DNA of 5,166 nt from Cytophagales bacterium (GTDB taxonomy: Bacteria > Bacteroidota > Bacteroidia > Cytophagales > Cyclobacteriaceae). The notes beneath the pieces were generated by a model that was not told the origin of the DNA, did not search any database, and was given only the letters and a program-made list of their open reading frames with translations. The translations under genes and the position numbers were made by a program. Shown here one piece after another: positions 1 to 5,166 of this stretch (the stretch's first letter is position 1; each line of letters opens with the position of its first letter). Location: NCBI GenBank assembly GCA_003541895.1, contig DPLR01000291.1:1-5166 (forward strand). The letters are read 5' to 3'.

Positions 1-1763
1 TCAATGCTGGCCTTGATCAAGTTCAACCGTGATTTAATATTTCTCCATCCATTGCCAGAAGAATTTTTGAATTTTTCTAAATCGTAACCCATGCCATTGT
101 CGTCAATGGTGAGTACCACTTCGTTGCTGTATCCGGTGAAAGAAAGTGATGCCTCGGTAGCCGTAGAATATTTGATCATGTTAGAGATCAATTCTTGAAT
201 GATCCGGTACAGCGAAATTTCCGCGAGCTCAGCAAATCGTCCTTCAAAATCAAAAGCGGTAACAGTGCATTTTATTTTTCCTGCCTGATTCACTTTGCGA
301 ACCAATTCACGCACCGAGGGAAGCAATCCTTCTTTCACCAAAATGGGAGGCATGAGGTTAAACGCAATATTTTTTATCTCTTGGTAAATGTCGTTGAGCA
401 ATTGTTCTGAATTCGTAAACAGTTTATCACGCAATTCAAATTCAGCTTTGTTTTGTTTCAGTGATTGGACATTGATTTGAAGAGCGGAGACGAGTTGGCC
501 AATACCATCGTGCAAATCCGTAGCAAAGCGGGTTCGTTCTTTTTCTTGCGAATCAATGACTGCACTGATTTGCGCCTCGCGCATGCGCATCTTCTGCTCT
601 TGCATAACAATTTCTTGCTGATGGAGTTGGCGCTTGCGCCAGAGATAAAATACAATCGCAGAAAGAACTAAAACCACAATCAAAGCGGCTATCAAAATAG
701 TGTTGCGTTCAATGGTAGCCGTTTTCAACTCGTTGTCTATATTCAATTCAAGAATTTTGTGATCCTTTATTTCAGTTTCATATTTTGCCTGAAGCTCGTG
801 AATCACTTTGGCTCGTTCAATATTGAAAAGACTATCGCGATAGGCATCTGCAACAACATCCAGCTCGTATGCTTTTTTATAATCCTTTAATTCAACGTAC
901 GTTTTGGAAAGGTATACGTAACCGTGTCTGATTAAATCAATATAACCGATTGCTTTCGCTTGCTTGAGCGCCTCTTCAAACCAGTAGGCTGCATTTGAAT
1001 ATTGCTTTGCATTAAAATAAGTTTCAGCCTTATTAGTAGTGTTCACGGCCAACCCTTGCTTATCACCAATTTTTTTTCTGATTGCAGAAGACAAGTCTAT
1101 GTATTCTAATGATTCATTCAGTTTCCCTTCGTGAATAGCCACTTCGGCAAAATCGAGATATACATAACCCAAACCAATGCTATCATGAGTTAGCAACCTA
1201 AGCTGGAGTTGTTTCTCGATGTAAGGCCTTGCTTCTTTGTACTTACCCTCCTCCAGGAGGTAAGCACCACGATGACCCATGGTGGTACCTAAAATTTCGA
1301 GATCATTTATTTCTTTCGCATATTTTTCGGCCACATCAAGACACTTCATTGAACCCTCCTCATTTTTTGTTCGATGATAAAACACTGACATTTCATTATT
1401 CGTCTTAGCCAGTCCGCGCTTATCATGAAGAGAATCGTAAAGTGTAAGTGCCTTAAAGTATTTTGGAAGAACCTTATCGTAAGCGCCCGAGAGATACGTG
1501 ATCACGGCCCAATTCAGTTGCGCATCTGCTTCTTCTTTTTTCCAATGATTCTTTTTTGAAGTAGCGGCAGCCCAACCTGCCAATGAATCGGCATTGGTAA
1601 AGTCAGCACTATAAAGCGCATAATAATTTTTATTGATAAAAAGTACTTTTTCCTTTTCCCCTAACGCTTTTAATTGTTCAAGGCTTCCAGATTTACTAAA
1701 ATCTTGAGCACAGACAATTGACGCTAGAACAGCCATTAAACAAATTAAGCCAACGATTCTCAT
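1..1763 (-). CDS. TPR-containing sensor histidine kinase, HisKA_3/HATPase_c type (C-terminus off the left edge)
   Basis: This is an inner-membrane sensor kinase expected to autophosphorylate on histidine and pass the phosphate to a response regulator, usually LuxR-type for this class; none is in the window. The start MRIVGLICLM opens a signal peptide ending in VCAQ (about residues 1-20). Residues about 60-315 are helical TPR-like repeats with many Tyr, Ala and Leu positions, predicted periplasmic. A charged coiled coil (about 316-354) leads to one transmembrane helix (about 355-375, ILIAALIVVLVLSAIVF), then a second coiled coil. The dimerisation and phosphoacceptor motif is DLHDGIGQ with His418. 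The ATPase domain shows an N-box, QELISNMIKYS (Asn528), and a G1 box, DDNGMGY (Asp555). The last complete residues, IKSRLNLIKASI, match the usual end of such domains, so only a short tail is missing. The ATG at 1763 is chosen because it gives an intact signal peptide. No strong ribosome binding site is visible. The sensed signal is unknown. Confidence 0.93.
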   Translation of the reverse strand, partial: MRIVGLICLMAVLASIVCAQDFSKSGSLEQLKALGEKEKVLFINKNYYALYSADFTNADSLAGWAAATSKKNHWKKEEADAQLNWAVITYLSGAYDKVLPKYFKALTLYDSLHDKRGLAKTNNEMSVFYHRTKNEEGSMKCLDVAEKYAKEINDLEILGTTMGHRGAYLLEEGKYKEARPYIEKQLQLRLLTHDSIGLGYVYLDFAEVAIHEGKLNESLEYIDLSSAIRKKIGDKQGLAVNTTNKAETYFNAKQYSNAAYWFEEALKQAKAIGYIDLIRHGYVYLSKTYVELKDYKKAYELDVVADAYRDSLFNIERAKVIHELQAKYETEIKDHKILELNIDNELKTATIERNTILIAALIVVLVLSAIVFYLWRKRQLHQQEIVMQEQKMRMREAQISAVIDSQEKERTRFATDLHDGIGQLVSALQINVQSLKQNKAEFELRDKLFTNSEQLLNDIYQEIKNIAFNLMPPILVKEGLLPSVRELVRKVNQAGKIKCTVTAFDFEGRFAELAEISLYRIIQELISNMIKYSTATEASLSFTGYSNEVVLTIDDNGMGYDLEKFKNSSGNGWRNIKSRLNLIKASI

Positions 1764-1781
1764 ATACCGACAAGTAGGTAT
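1764..1781. repeat. Small inverted repeat abutting the kinase start codon
   Basis: ATACC at 1764-1768 and GGTAT at 1777-1781 are perfect 5-base inverted arms around an 8-base spacer. The repeat touches the ATG of the histidine kinase, so in its mRNA a weak hairpin could form at the ribosome entry site. Arms this short arise easily by chance, and no function is claimed. Confidence 0.2.
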
Positions 1782-1805
1782 GCGCAAATTACCAAAAAGT
1801 GCGGA

Positions 1806-1836
1806 TTGAGTTTATGAGGAACTTGGTTAATCTTTG
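1806..1836 (+). promoter_or_regulatory. Weak candidate Bacteroidota-type promoter
   Basis: TTG at 1806-1808 and TAATCTTTG at 1828-1836 are separated by 19 bases. This resembles the Bacteroidota consensus (TTTG near -33, TAnnTTTG near -7), except that the -7 element has one extra base. Transcription would start near 1843 and run through the terminator at 1890-1926 towards the small membrane gene. It is the best plus-strand match I found in this gap, but it is imperfect and could be chance in AT-rich DNA. Confidence 0.22.
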
Positions 1837-1889
1837 AATTGAAATAGGAAACCTAGTCAGGCATATTAAATAATGGTTGGTTTTGATTT

Positions 1890-1926
1890 GAGCTGGCATT
1901 ATCAAAGATGCCGGCTCTTTTCTTTT
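1890..1926 (+). terminator. Intrinsic (Rho-independent) terminator, plus strand
   Basis: The arms GAGCTGGCAT (1890-1899) and ATGCCGGCTC (1908-1917) pair over ten positions, with one U-G wobble and an 8-base loop, and are followed at once by TTTTCTTTT (1918-1926). The T-tract lies only on the plus-strand exit side, so the signal is directional. No plus-strand gene lies upstream in the window; the sequence to the left is the minus-strand kinase. The hairpin ends 28 bases before the start of the small membrane gene at 1955. It could therefore be a leader attenuator, the end of a short untranslated RNA, or a barrier to antisense transcription from the kinase gene. The structure is clear but its role is not. 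Confidence 0.7.
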
Positions 1927-1954
1927 AGGAATTACTAACATTGGAATAATTGAT

Positions 1955-2206
1955 ATGAAAAATAGATTTACAGTTTACAATGTTATTGCCATTCTCTGTG
2001 GTATTTGGTTTCTAGCCTTCGGCTGGGTCTGGGCTTGGTACGCCAATGTTTTTATTGCCTACCCTTTTGCGATCCTTGGATTTTTTATGTGGCTCGCTGG
2101 AAGAAAAGCAGAAAATAAAACGCTAAATAAAATTGCTGGTTATATCTTGCTCGTTGGACTTGTTGTTTCGCTTGGTTTTCTTGTGGCTCTCTTGATTTTC
2201 AATTGA
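1955..2206 (+). CDS. Small three-helix membrane protein, function unknown
   Basis: I do not recognise this 83-residue protein. Three hydrophobic segments are visible: about residues 8-29, 31-48 and 60-82. The first two are joined by a very short turn (YAN) and form a hairpin. The loop RKAENKTLNK (50-59) carries four basic residues, and the N-terminus MKNR is also basic, so the positive-inside rule predicts N-terminus inside, loop inside and C-terminus outside. The first two helices are rich in Trp (18, 24, 26, 28, 46). There is no catalytic motif and no lipobox. The ATG at 1955 starts just before the first helix with no in-frame alternative nearby; AT-rich sequence precedes it, without a good Shine-Dalgarno. 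An intrinsic terminator 28 bases upstream suggests a regulated leader or a promoter overlapping that hairpin. The gene converges on the solute-binding gene with a 10-bp gap. Length, composition and clean fit between neighbours favour a real gene. Confidence 0.72.
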   Translation: MKNRFTVYNVIAILCGIWFLAFGWVWAWYANVFIAYPFAILGFFMWLAGRKAENKTLNKIAGYILLVGLVVSLGFLVALLIFN

Positions 2207-2241
2207 TAAGTTGAAATTATTGCAGTTTCAAAAGATTGAAA
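2197..2241. repeat. Alternating TTTCAA / TTGAAA arms at a convergent gene junction
   Basis: TTTCAA (2197-2202), TTGAAA (2211-2216), TTTCAA (2226-2231) and TTGAAA (2236-2241) alternate across the 3' ends of the two convergent genes. Adjacent arms can pair as 6-bp hairpins on either strand, giving mutually exclusive structures. The stems are AT-rich and have no proper T-tract, so they are poor as intrinsic terminators. No better terminator is visible for either convergent gene, so they may mark transcript ends or slow the two transcripts. Confidence 0.25.
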
Positions 2242-3071
2242 GTGCTATGACCTAAGTTGTCAGCAACGATTTTTTTAAACTCCGTGCTTTTTACAAAACC
2301 AGATTGTAAAAATTTGTTAAAAGAATCATCCCACGTGCTCTGCTTTGAAAAAATGATCCCCATCGGAGTTGAGAGTTGAAGTATTTTGTGGCTTTTGAAA
2401 GGAAGTCGATTTTTGCTTGCATAAAGAAATCCGCTGATATCCACATAGAGCATCGCCTTGTTCTTGTTTATCGTTTCAGAAATATTCGAGACATTATAGC
2501 TTTTGAAATAATCAATATTCAAATCCGGTAATGATCGCGCTTTAAGTTCTTTGAATCGATCTTCAAAAAAATTTCCCTGGTTTACATACGCAGTAAACCC
2601 CTTTAGTTTTGAAGAAACATCATCCATCGATTTAAGGTCAGGCACCGTATTCGAAGTCAATAAAAAAGAGGGTGACTCAAAAATAGGCGAACTCATGTTC
2701 ATCGTCTTCTTTCGTTCATTTGTTATAAAGATGAAGACCAAACCAAAAACGCCATCTTTTGAGTTGGTTACCTTGTCAAAAATTTCAGCGATCGGTATAT
2801 CTTTTTTAAAAGATTGAAAAGTGTAAGTAACATCAATGCCATTGTTCTTTTTTAAATAGCCCGCATAGGCCTGCATTATTTCAGGTAGCATTCCAACCGG
2901 TGTTCCTTTATCACCGCTCACAATGTATCCGGGCGTTTCAGAGAAAACACAAACCAAATTTGCCTTCTTGGTTTGAACTGCTTCTGAGAAACTAGTGCCC
3001 ACGAATTGTGCAGACGAAATCAGAGAAAGGCAAAGGAACCAAACACAAACAATTGACCTTATAATCTTCAT
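2217..3071 (-). CDS. Exported solute-binding protein, SBP_bac_3-like (amino-acid-binding fold)
   Basis: This 284-residue protein resembles periplasmic receptors of polar amino acid ABC transporters, which are usually 240-280 residues long. Residues 1-22 form a signal peptide ending SSAQ, with no lipobox cysteine at the cleavage site. Family-like features are GTPVGMLPEIMQAY (57-70), TNERKKTMNMSSPIF (117-131), LKGFTAYVNQGNFFEDRF (156-173) and AMLYVDISGFLYASKNR (206-222). Aligned by eye with glutamine-binding protein, Arg120 matches the arginine that holds the ligand carboxylate and Asp211 the acidic residue near the ligand amino group, so an amino acid or related small ligand is plausible. No permease or ATPase gene is adjacent, so it may serve a transporter elsewhere or act in sensing. 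The CoA-transferase lies 69 bp upstream on the same strand with no clear terminator between, so co-transcription is possible. The ATG at 3071 immediately precedes the signal peptide. Confidence 0.8.
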   Translation of the reverse strand: MKIIRSIVCVWFLCLSLISSAQFVGTSFSEAVQTKKANLVCVFSETPGYIVSGDKGTPVGMLPEIMQAYAGYLKKNNGIDVTYTFQSFKKDIPIAEIFDKVTNSKDGVFGLVFIFITNERKKTMNMSSPIFESPSFLLTSNTVPDLKSMDDVSSKLKGFTAYVNQGNFFEDRFKELKARSLPDLNIDYFKSYNVSNISETINKNKAMLYVDISGFLYASKNRLPFKSHKILQLSTPMGIIFSKQSTWDDSFNKFLQSGFVKSTEFKKIVADNLGHSTFNLLKLQ

Positions 3072-3082
3072 AGCTGCTGAAT

Positions 3083-3097
3083 TTAGATGCTATCTAA
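3083..3097. promoter_or_regulatory. Perfect inverted repeat upstream of the solute-binding gene
   Basis: TTAGAT (3083-3088) and ATCTAA (3092-3097) are perfect 6-base arms around a 3-base spacer, 12 to 26 bases upstream of the minus-strand start at 3071. The size and symmetry suit a dimeric repressor operator or a small 5'-UTR hairpin near the ribosome entry site. No T-tract follows in the minus-strand direction, so it is not a terminator of the upstream CoA-transferase gene. In AT-rich DNA a chance origin is possible. Confidence 0.3.
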
Positions 3098-3140
3098 GTT
3101 AGCTCAATTGCACTAATTGTAGCGACAGATGAAAGTTTTT

Positions 3141-4271
3141 CTACAGAATTGAAATTATTTCATGAGTGTGTTCGCCTAAATGTGGCGGAGGCAATAATTC
3201 AGAAGGATTTTGAAGATTGTTCATTTTCTTCGCGATGTAATTTCTTACGCCAACCAGGTCATTTTTCCGAATCAGAATTTCTCTCGCCTGCGGCATTTCA
3301 AAAACCTTTCTCATATTTTGAATGAACCCTGCAGGAATTTTACTCGACCTCAATTGTTGAAAAAAGATTTCTGAATGCTCTTCCTTGATTTTAGTTGCTA
3401 ATATTTCATTTAAAGCTGATCGATTCACAACTCTACTTTGATTCACTGAAAAAATTTCGCTCAGCTCAATGGAAAGAATTTTACACAACTCCTCAAATTG
3501 TTTATCGCTGCCCACCGCCAATAAAATTCTCTTCCCATCTTTGGTTAAAAAAGAATCTCCATACGGAGCAATGTTGGGATGTGCTGAGCCTTGTCGTGTA
3601 GGAAGTTTTTTACCGACCAGCCAATTCGTTGCTTGATTTGCCAGCGAAGCAATCGCTGCCTGAATCAAACTTACCTCAACAAAACTTCCTTCACCCGTGC
3701 GCTCGCGGTGAAGCAACGCCAACAACAATCCTTCTTTCAATTGATGTGCCGCCAAAATATCAACCAATGCCACAGGCATTTTTGTAGGCGGCCCATCTTT
3801 GTCTCCGTTCAAATCCATGAAGCCAGCTTCAGCTTGAATGATGGCATCATAACCCACACGATCATCATCGCTGCCATATCCAGTGATTTGTCCGTAAATA
3901 AGTTGTGGATTGTAAGTTTTAAGTTGCGTATATGAAACTCCCAATTTTTCAGCATCACCGGGTTTATAGCTAGCAATAATTAAATCTGCGCGCTTTGACA
4001 ATTTCTTAACAATCTCCATGTCATCTTTCAAATTCAAATCGAGCGCAATAGATTTTTTTCCCCAGTTGCAAGAACAGAAATAAGCCGAGCGATCATCGGT
4101 TTGTTCGTCTGCCGATTTCCAGCTTCTTGTTACATCTCCACCAGTTTTTGGGTTTTCAACTTTGATCACCTCAGCCCCAAGCTCAGCAAAAAATTGCCCC
4201 ACGCTTGGTCCGGCCAAAACAGAGGCGAGCTCAAGCACACGCAATCCGGCAAACATTTCTTTATTTTGCAT
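3141..4271 (-). CDS. Family III CoA-transferase (CaiB/BaiF family)
   Basis: Enzymes of this family move coenzyme A between carboxylic acids through an aspartyl-CoA thioester, in the cytoplasm. The 376-residue length is complete for the shorter members. The N-terminal signature LRVLELASVLAGP (10-22) and GAEVIKVENPKTGG (32-45) belong to the CoA-binding fold. WGKKSIALDLN (70-80), YGQITGYG (126-133) and GYDAIIQAEAGFMDLNG (140-156) follow. Asp171 in PVALVDILAA (166-175) aligns with the catalytic Asp. QGSAHPNIAPY (227-237) and the terminal PPPHLGEHTHEII (361-373) are also family hallmarks. The GYD motif has Tyr where alpha-methylacyl-CoA racemases carry the base His, which favours a transferase. 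The substrate pair is not predictable; hydroxymethylglutarate/succinate-type members look closest by pattern only. Met1 (4271) and Met6 (4256) are both possible starts. The gene diverges from the thioredoxin-like gene and may be co-transcribed with the downstream solute-binding gene. Confidence 0.93.
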   Translation of the reverse strand: MQNKEMFAGLRVLELASVLAGPSVGQFFAELGAEVIKVENPKTGGDVTRSWKSADEQTDDRSAYFCSCNWGKKSIALDLNLKDDMEIVKKLSKRADLIIASYKPGDAEKLGVSYTQLKTYNPQLIYGQITGYGSDDDRVGYDAIIQAEAGFMDLNGDKDGPPTKMPVALVDILAAHQLKEGLLLALLHRERTGEGSFVEVSLIQAAIASLANQATNWLVGKKLPTRQGSAHPNIAPYGDSFLTKDGKRILLAVGSDKQFEELCKILSIELSEIFSVNQSRVVNRSALNEILATKIKEEHSEIFFQQLRSSKIPAGFIQNMRKVFEMPQAREILIRKNDLVGVRNYIAKKMNNLQNPSELLPPPHLGEHTHEIISIL

Positions 4272-4300
4272 CGTTTTATCTCAATCGTAAAAACTAAAGT
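4272..4300. promoter_or_regulatory. 29-bp divergent control region
   Basis: Only 29 bases separate the start codons of the divergent CoA-transferase and thioredoxin-like genes, too few for two separate promoters. Each promoter must overlap the other gene's 5' coding sequence or the other promoter. No exact TAnnTTTG element is present. The closest partial matches are TTATTTTG (plus strand, 4260s) and TACGATTG (minus strand, within the gap). Using Met6 of the CoA-transferase would widen the gap to 44 bases. Confidence 0.35.
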
Positions 4301-5166
4301 ATGCGATTTCTTTTGATCTTTTTGATTTCTAGTTCATTTTCATTCGCACAATCTACCCAATTGAAGCAAGGCACTTGGCGGGGCGTTATCGATTGTCAAG
4401 GACATGACCTGCCATTTACTTTTGAGGTGAAGAAGGAAAATAAGAAGTACATCGTTGATATTAAAAATGGAACCGAAAAAATTCGTCTCGATGAAATTTT
4501 ATTTTTTGGCGACTCTGTAAAAATGGTCCTTCATATTTTTGATGCCGAACTGCGCTCAAAAATAGAAGGCGATAAACTAAGCGGCACCTTCGTGAAAAAT
4601 TATGCGCCTGAAGCCAATCAAAAATTCAGCGCTACGTTTGGAGAGGATTTTCGTTTTGCAAAAAATACATCTGAAAAAACCACCACCGACTTCGCTGGCA
4701 AATATCAAGTAGACTTCAAAACACAGAAAGGAAAAATTATTCCTTCGGTAGGAATGTTTCAGCAAGATGGGAACCACGTTACAGGAAGTTTTCTTACACC
4801 TACTGGCGATTACCGTTACCTCGAGGGCAATGTGGTCGATGGAAAAATGATGTTGAGTACATTCGATGGCAATCATGCTTACGTGTTCATTGCCACCAAA
4901 ACTGGTGATTCGCTGAAAGGTGATTACTATGCAGGTAAACTAACTTATGAATCATTTAAAGGTGTAAAAAACGAAAACGCCAAAATGCCCGATGCCGAGT
5001 CGTTGACTTACTTAAAGGAAGGTTATAAAAAAATCGATTTCAGTTTTCCCGACCTCCATAAAAAAATGATCAGCTCTACTGATGAACGATTTAAAAATAA
5101 AGTGGTGATCCTTCAGATTTTTGGAACGTGGTGCCCCAACTGCATGGACGAAACAAAATTTCTTGT
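4301..5166 (+). CDS. Exported TlpA/ResA-like thiol-disulfide oxidoreductase (C-terminus off the right edge)
   Basis: The first 288 complete codons of a periplasmic thioredoxin-fold protein are present. MRFLLIFLISSSFSFAQ (1-17) is a signal peptide with no lipobox. Two beta-rich regions follow. The first, about 22-118, starts GTWRGVIDCQG and includes PFTFEVKKENKKYIVDI, HIFDAELRSKIEGDKLSGTF and FSATFGEDFRF. The second, about 130-228, starts FAGKYQVDF and includes GNHVTGSFLTPTGDYRYLEG and GDSLKGDYY. The thioredoxin domain begins near residue 248 (IDFSFPDL) and shows VVILQIFGTWCPNCMDE, with redox cysteines 278 and 281. The missing part should be roughly 100 residues carrying the cis-Pro loop. Such proteins reduce or oxidise periplasmic thiols, for example in cytochrome c maturation; the partner here is unknown. 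The ATG at 4301 directly starts the signal peptide. Cys32 is a third cysteine in the predicted mature protein. The frame is open to the window edge. Confidence 0.92.
   Translation, partial: MRFLLIFLISSSFSFAQSTQLKQGTWRGVIDCQGHDLPFTFEVKKENKKYIVDIKNGTEKIRLDEILFFGDSVKMVLHIFDAELRSKIEGDKLSGTFVKNYAPEANQKFSATFGEDFRFAKNTSEKTTTDFAGKYQVDFKTQKGKIIPSVGMFQQDGNHVTGSFLTPTGDYRYLEGNVVDGKMMLSTFDGNHAYVFIATKTGDSLKGDYYAGKLTYESFKGVKNENAKMPDAESLTYLKEGYKKIDFSFPDLHKKMISSTDERFKNKVVILQIFGTWCPNCMDETKFL

Noticed and set aside
195..671. Open frames on both strands within the kinase domain region (195-410 plus, 465-671 plus, 458-655 minus)
   Set aside because: They lie inside the kinase gene in other frames, and their translations show no domain or signal peptide. 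The kinase frame has clear HisKA_3 and ATPase motifs.
1242..1264. Near-perfect palindrome (CTTACC-c-TCCT / AGGAGGTAAG) within the kinase gene
   Set aside because: The 2-base loop and bulge make a poor hairpin. The sequence simply encodes LLEEGKYKEA in a TPR repeat, so protein coding explains it.
1785..1791. TAATTTG on the minus strand as a -7 element for the kinase
   Set aside because: It is one base short of TAnnTTTG, has no TTG or TTTG at the right distance upstream, and would place the transcription start very close to the ATG.
1764..1954. tRNA, riboswitch or CRISPR-like element in the largest intergenic region
   Set aside because: There is no cloverleaf, no known riboswitch core and no direct repeats; only the terminator hairpin and small inverted repeats are visible.
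2551..2817. 88-residue plus-strand open frame
   Set aside because: It is antisense to the solute-binding gene, whose family motifs fall in this same stretch; the translation has no recognisable features.
3395..4316. Three plus-strand open frames (3395-3601, 3591-3935, 4101-4316)
   Set aside because: They are antisense to the CoA-transferase, which carries unmistakable family motifs along its length. The last also crosses the divergent gap and overlaps the real start at 4301.
4577..4876. 99-residue minus-strand open frame
   Set aside because: It is antisense to the thioredoxin-like gene, whose frame runs unbroken from a signal peptide to WCPNC; its Cys- and Ile-rich product looks like a shadow.
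1..5166. Mobile element, phage or defence system
   Set aside because: No transposase, integrase, terminal inverted repeats, target duplications or nuclease/effector domains are present, and the genes look like ordinary core or accessory functions.

Overview
The window looks like a chromosomal segment of a Bacteroidota bacterium, probably Cytophagales-like. It is AT-rich. It carries a TPR/one-TM/HisKA_3 histidine kinase and a TlpA-like thioredoxin with a long beta-rich N-terminal region, both typical of that phylum. The predicted signal peptides of all three exported proteins end in Ala-Gln, and Shine-Dalgarno sequences are weak or absent. Genus cannot be settled from this sequence alone.

Layout, left to right. 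(1) 1-1763, minus strand: a sensor histidine kinase whose last residues lie beyond the left edge. (2) 1764-1954: a 191-bp region between divergent genes. It holds a convincing plus-strand intrinsic terminator (1890-1926) only 28 bases before the next start codon, and a weak candidate promoter further upstream. (3) 1955-2206, plus strand: an 83-residue, three-helix membrane protein of unknown role. (4) 2217-3071, minus strand: an exported SBP_bac_3-like solute-binding protein with no transporter genes beside it, ending 10 bp from the convergent small gene. (5) 3141-4271, minus strand: a complete family III (CaiB/BaiF) CoA-transferase, 69 bp upstream of the binding protein and possibly co-transcribed with it. 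(6) 4301-5166, plus strand: the first 288 residues of an exported TlpA/ResA-like thiol-disulfide protein, with its WCPNC site just before the right edge. Its start codon is only 29 bp from the divergent CoA-transferase start.

The genes do not form one obvious pathway. The kinase senses through a periplasmic TPR domain and probably signals to a response regulator outside the window. The CoA-transferase and solute-binding protein may be a two-gene transcription unit, but nothing shows a shared substrate. There is no rRNA, tRNA, CRISPR array, insertion sequence, phage gene or recognisable defence system. Genes cover nearly all of the window, and no gene-free stretch exceeds 191 bp. I see no convincing undescribed system. 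The points most worth a second look are the terminator in the leader of the small membrane gene, the orphan solute-binding protein, and the N-terminal half of the thioredoxin-like protein.
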